The notes under the pieces were generated by a model that worked only from the letters and a program-made list of their open reading frames with translations, did not search any database and had not been told where the DNA came from. The position numbers and the translations under genes were made by a program. This document shows, piece by piece, positions 1-10,498 of a DNA stretch of 64,000 nucleotides. Origin of the DNA: Anticarsia gemmatalis (Eukaryota; Arthropoda; Insecta; Lepidoptera; Erebidae). The stretch is from NCBI RefSeq assembly GCF_050436995.1, contig NC_134775.1:3573124-3637123 (forward strand). Direction: 5' to 3'. Position 1 is the first letter of the stretch. The number at the start of each line of letters is the position of its first letter.

Positions 1-227
1 TCTTTTTATTTACTCAAAAAACCCTTGATTTCAGTTAATAAATCTGTTAATCGATTATTTAAAAAAATACTATGACGATGAAAGTGGGACCTGAAATTCA
101 AAGTTAAGGCGTTTGCTCAAGAGTGGAACACCGAAACAAACTAAATAAAATAAAACAAACTAAATGAAGATAAAGAGATTAACACCATTTTCATACTTTT
201 AAAATGAACCCTATGTCGTAGTTACCA
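1..227. other. No recognisable feature
   Basis: AT-rich sequence with no open frame, tRNA-like box or terminal repeat that I can support. Confidence 0.5.
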
Positions 228-500
228 GACACGTTTTCCAAAACATGCAACACTACGATAACAGGAGCTACCAAGAGGTACGGAGAGGAAGGAAGAGCAA
301 AATTGTATCTGTGGAAAGTGTCCTTAAATATACAGTATGCATTTGTAGTGAATTATCACGCCGCCATGTTTGAAGCACCTTTCAATTTTGATTGGGCGGG
401 GCCCCACCGATGCAAACACCGGTTATAAATAATGCTGGGAGTATTGCTAACTCTTGCAAAGTTTTGATATCCTGGTATCGGTTGTTATGGAAAACGTGAC
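228..500. repeat. G4C4 inverted monomer pair, unit 1
   Basis: This is the first copy of the family that dominates the first half of the window. The left arm opens with GACACGTTTTCCAAAACAT and continues into a box-2 variant ending AGCTACCAAGAG. An exact GGGGCCCC lies at 398-405. The right arm is the same in reverse, with CTCTTGCAAAGTTTTGAT, then CCTGGTATCGG, ending GGAAAACGTGAC at 489-500. The unit is therefore a ~273-bp fold-back whose boxes are conserved and whose spacers are not. There is no coding frame and I recognise no named family. Confidence 0.75.
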
Positions 501-689
501 TACATAGATATTAGTATACTGGTGCGAAAAAAAATTTCTAATATTAGTTAGTAACTTTGATGCCGTGTTCGAATACGTAATGTTATTTATACATTTGAAA
601 TTATGTTTACAATGATATTTAAAAAAAAATGGGTTCTCTGTATCGGCGGGACAAGTCGCTTAAAGATAATTTACTACATCTGTATTATT

Positions 690-880
690 TTTTATTTGCC
701 TCCAACCCACCATCGACCCCGGGCTCTATCATCTGCCATAAATGCGGTCGCGGTTGTCACTCCCGCATAGGCCTTTTAAGTCACGAACGAAGATGTTCCC
801 TCATTGCAAATATTCCTCTATCTGACGCCACCTGAATCATGTGCAATAGATGGACACAGGCCAATGATGGTGATGATGTA
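690..880 (+). pseudogene. 3' end of a non-LTR retrotransposon (LINE) ORF with terminal zinc finger
   Basis: The frame ending at 835 encodes a CCHC-type finger (CHKCGRGCHSRIGLLSHERRC region, residues about 36-56). This is the pattern found at the extreme C-terminus of many invertebrate LINE reverse transcriptases. It is followed by CAATAGATGGACACAGGCC and a GATGATG-rich tail, as expected for a LINE 3' end. All upstream ORF sequence is missing, so this is a 5'-truncated dead copy lying between G4C4 units 1 and 2. The clade is not certain. Confidence 0.55.
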
Positions 881-1053
881 TTATTTTTTATTTAAACTAG
901 TATTTATTTATGATAATGTTTTTACCTTCTTCTATTTCAATACTCAACAGGTGGAAATCATGTTTATTCGTTAGATAGTTTTTTTATATATAATTTGTAT
1001 ACTTTCTTTCATTTAAATATTTTATTACCTCAGTCTTTAAGGATATAGTCTCT

Positions 1054-1336
1054 GTCACGTTTTCCCAAGCATTGAGTACTAAGGTACCAGGAGATGCTAG
1101 GAAGTAGAGGTACGAAATAAATATTGAAAATACATTTAAATCATTCGACGTAGATAGTGCTTTATTGCAGTATGCAGAGGGCGAATTTTCATTGACAAGT
1201 TTTACAACCAACCCCTGTCCACGGTAGGCGGGGCCCGGAGCCCCACTGATGCACACATATGTAACTCACAATGTTGACCACTACAACTCTTGTAACGTTT
1301 TGATGCCCTAGTAACGATTGTTATGAAAAACGTGAC
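1054..1336. repeat. G4C4 inverted monomer pair, unit 2
   Basis: Starts GTCACGTTTTCCCAAGCATTG, then ACTAAGGTACCAGGAG. The centre is a degraded GGCGGGGCCCGGAGCCCC at about 1226-1243. It ends with the reverse boxes (TTTTGATGCCCTAGTA, then AAAAACGTGAC at 1326-1336). At ~283 bp it is nearly the same length as unit 1. Confidence 0.72.
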
Positions 1337-1730
1337 TCAGTAACAGATTGGACAGTAAGTAAAAACTGTTATTATTTGCAAAAAATAGTATTTTGTCTGT
1401 TTTAAAATGATCGTGAAAAGTTTATTTGATCACATAATTAATAAAATCCTAAGAATATTCAAAAGAAATAGAAACCTTATATTTTGCATATACTATAAAT
1501 AGAGGCTGAGGTCATAGAACGTCACTTGTTACGATCCCTGCAGCTAATTTATTCACACCTATGCATCTTGCCATAGAGGACCGGCAGATAATATTATAAT
1601 TTACAACTATAATGCTAAATAGCAAACATAATCTTGAACTTACATTTGAACTACCATTTCTTATTCACAATGAAAAGTCATTTTATTTTATAATGCAAAT
1701 TACCTATTCTGTTTATGAACAATTTATCAT
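1337..1730. other. AT-rich spacer with a possible LINE C-terminal scrap
   Basis: No gene is seen. The stretch CGTCACTTGTTACGATCCCTG near 1525-1545, read on the minus strand, resembles the GGATCGTAACAAGTG end of a LINE found again near 48.07 kb. The match is too short to call an element. Confidence 0.35.
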
Positions 1731-1990
1731 TTTTTTCCCAAAACATTGAACACTAGGCTACCAGAAGTTAAACCATACACGTCACGGGAAGCCCAGTAGA
1801 GTTCCCACACAATGACATGTACGTTTATGCACGTCTGTGTTGCGAATAGGCGGGGCCCCGGGCGCACACACACAATGCTTGCTGAAATAAAATATAGCAG
1901 TTGACCACTTGCTGCGATTGACCCGGTAGCCTGGTATCAGTTTTCCAAAACATTGGTCACTGGGAACACAGGAGAAGGGGAGAGGTGAAG
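1731..1990. repeat. G4C4 unit 3 with an extra half monomer
   Basis: Left arm CCCAAAACATTGAACACTAGG, then CTACCAGAAG. Exact GGGGCCCC at 1852-1859. The reverse arm shows CCTGGTATCAG near 1930-1940 and is overlapped by a second forward start (TTTTCCAAAACATTGGTCACTGG, 1941-1963). Adjacent monomers are fused here. Confidence 0.65.
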
Positions 1991-2387
1991 ATGGAGACCA
2001 CCATGAATGCCATACTAAAAAAATCGATAGGAATAGATAAGCTGGGAATTTTTTATTTAATTTTATACGTTTGTATGTGTTGAGTTGTCCAAATTATACG
2101 CGTTATGTTGAGTGTTGTTCTTTTACCAAAAGTTCATCGCCTAAAATATTTAAATACTTAAATGCTTGTAGTAAGTGATGTAAAAAGTTCAGATGAAGAA
2201 CATTGTAATTTGAAGAACATACAGCGGCATATTTTCTCAATATCTTGAGTTCTTTGTTCAAGACAATTACTTCAAGATAATCTATCTCTAAGTACAAAAT
2301 AGACCAAATTCGATAATCACCAAAAATATAAAATGCCATTATCATTACAATCCCATATAGTTATATTAAACATAATTCATTTCTTTT
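1991..2387. other. AT-rich stretch without a recognised feature
   Basis: An 80-codon minus-strand frame (2103-2345) has no recognisable domain. I treat it as a chance ORF. Confidence 0.45.
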
Positions 2388-2815
2388 TTATTGTATTTAT
2401 TTATTTATTTACTTTATATACAAACTTTGTATAATGGCGGACTTAATGCCATTGGCACTCTCTACCAGTCAACCTACGGGTGATGCAGAGATAAGAAGAA
2501 GTAGATGTATAATAGAGGTGAAGCAGTGAGTTGAACAAGATAAACAAATAAAGCTTAATTATAATACATAATAAGGTATTAAAAAACTAGTAAAATAATA
2601 AATAATACTATATAAATATCATAAATAAATACCAAAAAACTATGAAAATAGAGATGATATTGCGACTTTGTTCAGCAAGAGATCCCGAACTTTGGCCTTG
2701 AATGCCAGACGGTTAGTGGACGCCCTGATTTTGATTGTATTGTAATCTCTTCGAAACAAAATAGGTAAAATGTATTTTAAACTATGTAGTTCTGAAACAG
2801 TGGTGCAATAACGTC
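2388..2815 (-). pseudogene. 3' end of a LINE (minus strand)
   Basis: Read on the minus strand, the end of a frame (residues like ASTNRLAFKAKVRDLLLNK, about 2655-2715) is followed by a 3' UTR with CCGCCATTATACAAAGTTTG and an AAATAAATAAATAAAT tail at 2388-2410. The same 3' UTR end recurs at 48.87-48.95 kb. The catalytic part is absent, so this is a severely 5'-truncated copy. The C-terminal residues resemble insect LINE ends, but I cannot assign a clade. Confidence 0.5.
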
Positions 2816-2818
2816 TCG

Positions 2819-2950
2819 TGTTTGAAAACATGCGACACTAGGATACCAGAAGCTACCAATAGGTCGCATTATCCAGAATTCGGATGTAGTGACGAAGGTG
2901 TGCATATTTGGGGCCCCGCCCATTCATGTGAGGTCCGATTTTACAATATT
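2819..2950 (+). repeat. G4C4 forward monomer, unit 4
   Basis: A single forward monomer of ~130 bp: GTTTGAAAACATGCGACACTA, then GGATACCAGAAGCTACCAAT, then GGTGTGCATATTTGGGGCCCC with the octamer at 2910-2917 and CGCCCAT after it. No reverse arm is visible because LINE and RTE insertions flank it. Confidence 0.68.
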
Positions 2951-3101
2951 TTTGTACATACGTTACCAATAAACGCCATATTGTATGATTTTGACCTTAG
3001 GCAGTTGACGACGATAATGATAAGGCAAGCTACATGACCTATCACTACATACATCTGTCACTATCCACCATCTGATACCAAGTGTTTGAGTCATCATCAT
3101 C

Positions 3102-4655
3102 TCAGCCGGGAATCGTCCACTGCTGGACAAAGGCCTCCCCCATCGAGCGCCAATAGGACCGGTCCTGGGCCGCCCTCATCCATCGGACTCCGGCGACCCT
3201 TACCAGGTCGTCGGTCCATCTTGTTGGGGGCCTGCCAACACTACGTTTCCCGGTTCGTGGTCGCCACTCCAGAACCTTTCTGCCCCAACGGCCGTCGGTT
3301 CTGCGAGCTATGTGTCCTGCCCACTGCCACTTGAGGTTCGCAACTCTTAGGGCTATATCGGTTACTTTGGTTCTCCTGCGGATCTCCTCATTTCTGATTC
3401 GATCTCGCAGGGAAACTCCGAGCATAGCCCTCTCCATTGCCCTCTGGGTGACTTTGAGCCATCTGATAAGGCCCATAGTGAGCGACCACGTTTCAGCGCC
3501 ATAGGTCATCACTGGCAACACACACTGGTCAAAGATTTTCGTCTTGAGACACTGCGGTAATTCGGACGAGAAGATGTGTCGGAGCCTCCCGAACGCTGCC
3601 CAGCCGAGTTGGATTCGACGAGTGACCTCTTTCTCGAAATTGGACCTACCTAACTGGACAGTTTGTCCTAGGTAGACGTAATCGTCAACAACTTCGAGTG
3701 TAGCGTCGCCGATCTTGACAGGGGTGGGTCTGACATGGTGGTTCGACATGATTTTTGTCTTGTCCATGTTCATTTTGAGACCCACTTGTTGGGATACGCT
3801 ACTGAGGTCATCGAGCATTGCGCCTAGGTCTTCCATGGTCTCAGCCATGACTACGATATCGTCGGCAAATCGAAGGTGAGTCAAATACTCGCCATTGACG
3901 TTGATGCCGAGTCCTCTCCAATCCAGAAGCTTGAAGACGTCTTCCAGTGCAGCGGTGAACAGTTTCGGAGATATTACATCTCCCTGTCTCACGCCACGCC
4001 GCAGCTGGATAGGTTTCGAGTTCTGGTCTTGAAGGCGGACTGACATGGTGGCGTTTTCGCATAAGCACTTCAACTCTTCGATGTACCGATAGTCAATTTG
4101 GCACCTCTGGAGAGACTATAGCACTGCCCAGGTCTCGATCGAATCGAAGGCTTTCTCATAGTCCACAAACGCTAAACATAGGGGCCGGTTATACTCCTCG
4201 GACTTTTGTATAACCTGCCGCAGCGTATGTATGTGGTCTATGGTACTAAAGCCTTTTCGGAAACCGGCTTGTTCGTGAGGCTGGAAGTCATCGAACCTGT
4301 TAGCGAGACGATTCGTAATAACTCTCCAGAACAGCTTGTAGACGTGACTCAGGAGCGAGATGGGCCTATAGTTCTTCAAAAGAGCTTTATCGCCCTTTTT
4401 AAAGAACAGCACCACCACGCTCCTGTGCCATGCCTTAGGCGTGGTACCCTCGTGAATGACGGAATTAAACAGTTTTCGGAGAGGTTCTAATATCGGCTGT
4501 CCGCCCGCTTTTAGAAGCTCTGCTGTTATTCCGTCATCACCTGGAGCCTTGTTGTTCTTGAGCTGTCTGAGAGCCATACTAATCTCGCACAGGTCGATGT
4601 CCGGGATATCTTCGGTATAGTGTCGGGTTAGTGCGGCTCTTGGATCTTGCCGCAC
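3102..4655 (-). pseudogene. RTE reverse transcriptase half, interrupted by a stop
   Basis: Two same-frame segments (4655-4116 and 4073-3102) are separated only by the in-frame TAG at 4116-4118. Together they carry the RT palm: ISMALRQLKNNKAPGDDGI at the start of the finger region, NYRPISLLSH, AFVDYEKAFDS with the first catalytic Asp, RRGVRQGDVISPKL, and the catalytic FADDIVV at about 3862-3882. The C-terminal thumb and tail follow (VMTYGAETWSL, LKWQWAGHIARR, GRPPTRWTDD). The frame ends at 3102, directly before the ATGATG tail, so there is almost no 3' UTR, as in other RTEs. RNase H is absent, which is normal for the clade. Confidence 0.85.
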
Positions 4656-6069
4656 TGCAAACAGGTGATCTTGTGGACGTGTATAACTGTCCGTAGAACT
4701 TCTCTACCTCACCCATGAGCTCAGCTCTGGAAGATATGATCCTGCCGTCCTCGGTCTTCAGTTTGGTCAGCCGGCTTTGCCCAATGGACAGATCCCTGGC
4801 AAACACCTTAGAGCCCCTGTTCAGCTCAATAGCCTCTTCAACACATTTGGTGTTGAATTGGCGTGTATCGCGTTTCAGGGACTTTGAGATCTGTCGATTG
4901 AGCCGCCGGCAGACTGTCACGTCACCGGAGGACTGCAGAACCATCCTACGTCGTTCTTCCATGAGCTGTAGGGTAGGGTCTGAGAGGTTTTTAGTTCTTT
5001 TTGGATGCTGGGTCTTAAAGAACTTGGACCCAGTCATCTGGACAGTTTCCACGAGCCTGTTGCTATAATCATCCACATCTACGCACTCACCTAAGCACTC
5101 GAAGCGGTTACGTAGTTCGAGTTGAAAGCTCTCGGGGTTTTGAATATGAGCAGGTGCCGGTCGGAGCGTGGACTTCATCAGTCGTGACCGTTCGAGCGCT
5201 ATGTTCAGATTCAATGTGCCTCTTACCATTCGGTGATCGCTCCCGGTTTTCACCGCATTGATCACAGAGACATCATTGAATATGCGCCGTTTGGTCGACA
5301 TGATGAAGTCGATCTCATTTTTGGTCGCACCATCGGGACCCACCCAGGACCACTTGCGGTGATTCCGCTTCCTGAAGAAGGAGTTCATCATAAAGAGTCC
5401 TTCCCTCTCCATGAAGTCGGCCAGCAGTTGACCCCGCGCGTTTCGTTGCCCATACCCAAATTGCCCCACTTTCAACTCATTACCGCAACGTGTGCCCAGT
5501 TTCGCGTTGAAGTCTCCCATGACAACGGTGAAGTAGGTCTGGGAGCTATGTATAGCCCGGGATATATCCTCGTACATAGCCTCCACCTCATCGTCGGAAT
5601 GTGCCGAAGTCGGGGCGTAGACCTGGATGACCTTCAACGAATACCTTTTGGTAATTCTGAGTATCAGGTACGCCACCCTTGTCGACACACTCTCGATCTT
5701 CACCACGTTGTTCACGAGGGACTTGTGGATGATAAACCCGACACCACCCTGGGACTGCTGGTCGCCCTCCCGGAAATAGAGCAGGTTACCTGACTTAAGG
5801 ATTATTGAGTCCTCCCCCTGTCTTCGGACTTCAGATAACCCTACAATGTCCCATCGTATCCTGCTCAATTCTTCCTCCAGTTCGACTAACTTCTCGTCGG
5901 TCCGCAGTGTGCGCGTGTTATATGTTGCCAGGGCCAGTTGTCGTCGGTTGTGGTAGCCTGATCGCTGCCGGGGATTCTTAGCACCCCTTGCCCCGCCGTT
6001 ACCATGACCGCTACCATAGTCAGGAATAGCGGGGCCGCCGGGGACTAGGGGCCGATCTTTTTGTGCCAT
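4579..6069 (-). pseudogene. RTE endonuclease half of the ORF
   Basis: The ATG at 6069 opens 496 codons. Residues about 45-300 form the exonuclease/endonuclease fold that nicks target DNA before target-primed reverse transcription. Visible landmarks are ATYNTRTLR, the metal-binding E of LSEVRR, VMGDFNAKLGT, and the C-terminal GSDHRMVRG. The region after residue ~300 is the linker toward the RT palm. The last ~30 residues are out-of-frame sequence after a frameshift in the 4650-4690 overlap, beyond which the RT continues in another frame. The 5' UTR lies between 6070 and 6253. The product is an LINE protein, not a host enzyme. Confidence 0.85.
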
Positions 6070-6454
6070 TATTATGGGGGGGTTGTGCCATAATCGCCAC
6101 GCTTGGCAGGCGGGTTGGCGATCGCAGTGGCGGAAGGCTCATCACAAGACGCTGCTGCCCGTCTTGTGTCTCGCTATTTCCTTCCACCGTGTTAGAATGG
6201 TTTGACCGCCATTAGTCGGTTGACTGTTTGCACTAGTGGTACTAAGTACCTCTAGTGTTTGAGTAAGTTAAGATAGTAATATATGACGTGCGAAATTCGC
6301 ATTTCATATATTATAAAATTAACGCTTGATGTTTAGAACTTGGCCCAGTGCGACATTCTAAACATCAGGCCTGAATAACCAGATGCTAGCAAATATCAAT
6401 TCAGAAAGCTTTACAAAACTGTACATAAAAAAAATGTTACAATATTTCTGTCCT

Positions 6455-6562
6455 TCGAAAAACGCCACTATGCTGTCGACAAACAGTCCAGCTCACAATT
6501 TCCAAAACATTGGACACCAGAATATCAAAAATCTATAGAGGCGCTACGGACGTGTATCCACT
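6455..6562 (+). repeat. G4C4 unit 5, left half
   Basis: GAAAAACGCCACTATGCTG (a fourth, upstream box seen also near 9240 and 24690), then TTTCCAAAACATTGGACACCA and GAATATCAAAAATCTATAGAG. The rest of the unit resumes at ~8206, after a half-LINE and a SINE that inserted into it. Confidence 0.62.
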
Positions 6563-7945
6563 GTACACGGCACGAATTATTTTATTCGCGTTTGGCGCGG
6601 CCATAGCCGCTGCACGGTGACATTATGAGTTCGAAAAAACTCATATTAAACGAATTATTGGCGTTCCTTGTCCATGCAATTGATTACATGGATGAGGTGA
6701 GCATATTGCAAATATGCCGATCCAATTTCAAGGAGGAAGATGTCAGCAGCGCAAAGCTGCTACTGTTCCAGTCTCTTGGAAAACTGGACCAGATGCCGTC
6801 TCGTCGCAGAGAGGGCTCCGAGAAGAGTCTTCAAGATATAATTGATATGTTGAAGAAGACCGACCCAGACGACGTGCCTGACTTCGTGGCGAAAGAGCTC
6901 AGTAAACTGCCTCCCGTCATGTTCGATCACGTCGATGTAACGAGACTGCTGAAGGACATCACGTCGTTAAAAGCTGAGATGACTAAGATGCAGTCCAGAC
7001 TAGAGGCCTCAGACACTATCATTGCTGAGCTGCGTGCAGAAATTACATCATTGCACAACGTTGGTTCAGTAATTAGGTCACCAGAGGCCTCAAAGGTGAA
7101 CACTCGCCGCGGACCGCAGACTGCCTCCATAAGCAGTTTTGCATCGGCGAACTCAAGTGCGTCACCAGCTGCCGATATCGCTGACGAAGCTTTGCTCGCC
7201 GCCGTCGTCGCATGCGCCTCTACACCGGCCTCTGTGACATCACGCGTAGGTACAACGACCCCTGCACGTGCCTACGCCGATATAGTCGCTAAGAAAACAC
7301 CTGCAGCGCAGACAAAGCGACAAATTATAAAAGGGGTTAAACAGAAGAGCTGCCTATCCACCCAGAAGGACAACACAGAGCAACCGAAGGAACAGGCCGA
7401 CAAGGATGGCTTCATCATGGTACAGAAGAAGAAAAAGAAGCCGAGCCAGAACAAGTGCGGCACTGGACCGACCGGACCAAATTACTTGCTGCGTCCCGCT
7501 GTACCAGTGACGCCGCTGTACGTGTCCAGACTGCATTACTCTACAAAGGTTGAAGAGATTGTAGAGTACATACAGACGAAAACGAAGTGGACTTTGAGAG
7601 TTCAGAGGTTGGAATCACGTCACAATGTGGGTTTTAATGCCTTCGTGGTGAGAGTGCCAACTGAGCATCTCACAAAGTTCATGGAGCCAGAATTTTGGCC
7701 GAAAGGTGTTGTTTTCCGGCGATTCCGTGGCCGGATACCCGATACTGCGCGATACACGACGCCGACGCTGCACAATAGTAGTAATCGTGTATAATTATAA
7801 GTTATATTAATTATGTATGTATTAGTATATTTATATTTTTAATTTGTAATTTGTTTATTGTATTTTCTATGGGCCTCAGTTGCCTGAAATAAATGAATAA
7901 ATAAATAAATAAAAAAATAAAATATATATATTATAACATAAATTT
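6563..7945 (+). mobile_element. ORF1-only 'half LINE' (CR1-like 3' end)
   Basis: A short leader, one complete ORF (6625-7794) and a 3' UTR that ends GGGCCTCAGTTGCCTGAAAT followed by an AAATAAATAAAT tail. That 3' UTR and tail match the usual end of lepidopteran CR1-like LINEs. There is no second ORF between the ORF1 stop and the 3' UTR, which are only about 100 bp apart. The element therefore looks like an internally deleted or nonautonomous derivative comparable in design to mammalian HAL1. I could not find a clear target duplication. Confidence 0.6.
6625..7794 (+). CDS. Intact LINE ORF1-like protein, 389 aa
   Basis: The ATG at 6625 and stop at 7792-7794 enclose 389 codons without lesion. 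Residues 1-110 are helical and acidic. About 100-145 form a coiled coil (VTRLLKDITSLKAEMTKMQS, then LRAEITSLHN). About 150-290 are low-complexity, Ser/Ala/Thr-rich and then Lys-rich, with a basic patch QKKKKKPSQNK. The last ~110 residues (YVSRLHYSTKVEEIVEYI, then FVVRVPTEHLTKFMEPEFWP) look like a single RRM-like fold. Coiled coil plus RRM plus basic tail is the architecture of LINE ORF1 RNA-binding proteins that coat element RNA. I infer that role from architecture and from the LINE 3' UTR downstream. A domesticated host copy is possible but unsupported. Confidence 0.62.
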   Translation: MSSKKLILNELLAFLVHAIDYMDEVSILQICRSNFKEEDVSSAKLLLFQSLGKLDQMPSRRREGSEKSLQDIIDMLKKTDPDDVPDFVAKELSKLPPVMFDHVDVTRLLKDITSLKAEMTKMQSRLEASDTIIAELRAEITSLHNVGSVIRSPEASKVNTRRGPQTASISSFASANSSASPAADIADEALLAAVVACASTPASVTSRVGTTTPARAYADIVAKKTPAAQTKRQIIKGVKQKSCLSTQKDNTEQPKEQADKDGFIMVQKKKKKPSQNKCGTGPTGPNYLLRPAVPVTPLYVSRLHYSTKVEEIVEYIQTKTKWTLRVQRLESRHNVGFNAFVVRVPTEHLTKFMEPEFWPKGVVFRRFRGRIPDTARYTTPTLHNSSNRV

Positions 7946-8205
7946 AACCCATTAATGTCCCACTGCTGGGCAAGGGTCTCCTCCCGTAATGAGGGAGGGG
8001 TTAGGCCTTGAGTCCACCACGCTGGCCAAGTGCGGGTTGGGGACTTTGCATGCCCTCAATAAATGTATTTAACAAATTTTAGGCATGCAAGGTTTCCTCA
8101 CGATGTTTTTCCTTCACCGTTGGAGCATGTGATAATTATTTCTAATACACACATAACTTCGAAAAGTCATTGGTGTGTTGCCTCGGATTCGCGAACCTGC
8201 GAAAG
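7946..8205 (-). mobile_element. tRNA-derived SINE, minus strand
   Basis: Read on the minus strand it starts with a truncated tRNA-like head (B-box region GGTTCGCGAATCC, then GAGGCAACACACC) and passes AACGGTGAAGGAAAACATCG. It ends with GGAGACCCTTGCCCAGCAGT and GGGACATTAATGGGTT. The same head, body and tail recur on the plus strand at 60.4-60.7 kb. It lies just downstream of the half-LINE tail and inside G4C4 unit 5. Confidence 0.75.
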
Positions 8206-8445
8206 TGCAATATTATTAGGCGGGGCCCCGATGCCCGCCAATCATTCAAAGAGGCGTAGCGGATGTCCTATGAGGCTACACGAGATACAAATTCATACGC
8301 CCTACAATTTTCATTTGGGGTGGGGGCCCCACACCTGTGCAAGTTGCGTGTGTCCACGAGATATTTACTCTTGCCCTCTCCTGATGCCCTAGTACCGGAT
8401 GTTATGAAATGACTCGTCCCCCCAGGGACGGACTATTATTTATTA
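8206..8445 (-). repeat. G4C4 unit 5, right half with two GGGGCCCC cores
   Basis: Exact octamers at 8222-8229 and 8323-8330 mark the two facing monomer centres. The reverse arm follows: ACTCTTGCCCTCTCCTGATG, CCCTAGTACCGG, ATGTTATGAAATGAC. The unit terminates in GGGACGGACTATTATTTATT, an end shared with unit 6 at ~9490. Confidence 0.68.
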
Positions 8446-8895
8446 CCAACCAAATTTTAAAAAGTCCTTCATTTTGTCAGACATATATTATAATGTTTAC
8501 CAGGAATGCCTTTTATATAATATGCATTTAAATATATTAATATCTTAATTTTCATAAAAAAAATAAGGTATCTACTCTAAAATAGACAAAATTAATCAAT
8601 CTGATGCGAAAAAACCCCTTCAGTGCACACAAATAATAATTTTTCATTTAGGAATGAACAATTATGATCTATGAAATTATGATCCGAAAACGTAACTTTT
8701 TTTTGTTTTTTTTTTATTTCAGCTTAAAGCAACACTTTAATTAGCCTTACGTTATTTCCTTCGGCATACAAATATACATATATAATATCTGGTATACATA
8801 TAAAAAATACCTTCCGATGGAATTACGAGTAGAAACAAGGGTTTCCCTCCCTCGCGTCGTTTATTTCTTTTTGCATCGCGGAATATTAGCAGCAA
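8446..8895. other. AT-rich spacer
   Basis: Poly-T and AT-rich sequence with no ORF or element end that I can support. Confidence 0.45.
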
Positions 8896-8896
8896 T

Positions 8897-9515
8897 GTCA
8901 CGTTTTCTTAGCTACAAGTGCACCAAGAACAACTAGGAGATATTTCATATCGAAAACTGGTGAAAGTGTATGCAATAAGAATATAAGATGTGTGTGTGCA
9001 ACTGTGGGGCCCCGCCCATATCGTCACGTTTTCCCAAAATATTCACTACTAGGGCATCATATTTCATTCCAAGAGTCATTTTTATTGATAGCCGGATATG
9101 CATTGATGTGTGCATTGGAGGGGCCCCTCTTATAAATGTGTGTGTGTTGTGTTTTAACTGGACTTTTCTCACGCGTTTCTTATTCCAAATGTATTGTAAA
9201 TGTATGGCGATCCTTTATCTTATTTTTCATCTCCAAAAGGCGCCTCTATGCTGACGGCAAACAGTCTTCCAAAATATTGTACACCAGGGTATCAAAAGTT
9301 ATCGAGGGTTGCAGATAATTAAAATTGCATACGTACTAAGTGGCTACACACATACACACCTATACACCTAAACTGGGGATAAGTGTGTAACACTCTTGAA
9401 AATGCACATACTACGGGGTAAACAAAACTCTCTTGCTTGCTTCTGATGTCTTAGTAGCGGTGATCACAAATGACGGGACCAGTTTACCCAAGGGACGGAC
9501 TATTTATTTTTAAGC
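8897..9515. repeat. Composite G4C4 unit 6: forward, forward, forward-like, reverse
   Basis: Forward monomers start at 8899 and 9025 (126 bp apart), each with box 2 and an exact GGGGCCCC (9006-9013, 9120-9127). A third forward-like start follows GGCGCCTCTATGCTGACGGC (CTTCCAAAATATTGTACACC, ~9265). The reverse arm TTGCTTCTGATGTCTTAGTAG lies at ~9433-9455 and the unit ends GGGACGGACTATTTATTTTT. The composite at 24.39-24.99 kb has the same order of parts, so this is a larger repeat made of monomers. Confidence 0.72.
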
Positions 9516-9880
9516 CTTTTTTAGTTGAACCAGTCGTAATACATCACAGAAATGTTTGATATACATAAATCATTGGTAGTTAAACTATCGAACGCGTAAA
9601 AGTTTTGGTAATAGTTAATTTTACTAGAAACTCTAAATGACTGCTATTAAAATATCAATTCACTTACTTTTTAAATTATATTTTTTGTAAATCTTTAATA
9701 TTAATGATCTCCTAAACTATTTTTTTTTTATAAAAAAATTATGTCGCACCGACACCGACTTTCTCTTTTAAGAATCAACGCCCAAAAATTAATTTCTGGA
9801 AACGAAAATCTACCCATTTACATGTTAAACGTGTTATTTTTTATGACATGACATCTCTGCATCGTGGGAATTCAGTAACA
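9516..9880. other. AT-rich spacer
   Basis: I see no gene, tRNA-like head or terminal repeat. Confidence 0.45.
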
Positions 9881-10135
9881 CCGTCACGTTTTTGTATCTA
9901 CTGACTACTAAAGCATCAGAAATTGCGAAGAGATAATTTATAAGCCATACGTCATACTGAAACCGGGATGTATGTACATGTGACAGTGTATGTGTGCGTA
10001 ACGTAGGTCACGTTTTTCCAAAATATTGACTAATAGGACATCAGACACTACCAAGAGTATTACCGAAAGCCCGATATGTTTTGAATGTGTGCATTAGTGG
10101 GGCCCCGCCTATGACTGCGTATGTCATGCTATTTA
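9881..10135 (+). repeat. G4C4 unit 7: two forward monomers
   Basis: CACG starts at 9885 and 10009 (124 bp period). Each is followed by ACTACTAAAGCATCAGAAAT or ACTAATAGGACATCAGACAC and AAGAG. The second ends GTGTGCATTAGTGGGGCCCC with the octamer at 10099-10106. Confidence 0.7.
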
Positions 10136-10498
10136 TTATGTAATTCTACTTAGCTACTTATATGAATGTAATAATAAGTGTTAAAAGTTACACGTAAAGC
10201 TGCTGTAGGAAGAGAACTTTAGACAAATACTGTATTTGTCGATATAAATATCAAGTTTAAAACTCTCCACACGTGTAACTCGGTACCGTTCAGCAAATTA
10301 ACTTACTGGCAGTGCTAATTACTATAGCAATCACGGTAACTAAGGAATTTACCTAAGACAAAGCTAAAACCACCTTTTCATAGAAAATATAATCTTGTTT
10401 TCTTAGAATATGTGAAAATAACAATTTAATTATGAAAAACTGATGATTTGTTTCTTGCCTACACACTATCAAAAAGCACCTCTATTCTGTTCAGTGTT
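10136..10498. other. AT-rich spacer
   Basis: No supported feature apart from a copy of the upstream box AAAAAGCACCTCTATTCTGT at ~10471-10490, which normally precedes a monomer. Confidence 0.45.

Larger units (their letters stand above)
3081..6264 (-). mobile_element. Full-length RTE-clade LINE with 11-bp target duplication
   Basis: The element spans 3092-6253 and reads on the minus strand. It is bracketed by an exact direct repeat AGTGTTTGAGT at 3081-3091 and 6254-6264. Its 3' end (left) is a short ATGATGATG tail, typical of RTE elements. One long ORF, now broken, encodes an apurinic-type endonuclease followed by a reverse transcriptase. At ~3.16 kb the length is right for a complete RTE. 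Two lesions (a frameshift near 4650-4690 and an in-frame stop at 4116-4118) suggest a fairly recent but inactive copy. Confidence 0.88.

Noticed and set aside
984..1256. Open frames crossing G4C4 units (also 8945-9172, 24425-24718, 26085-26345 minus, and plus-strand partners)
   Set aside because: They are open on both strands because of the palindromic core, do not share residues in a conserved frame across units, and show no codon-level constraint.
4715..5793. Plus-strand ORFs across the RTE (4715-5068, 5233-5793)
   Set aside because: Antisense shadows of the endonuclease and RT coding strand.
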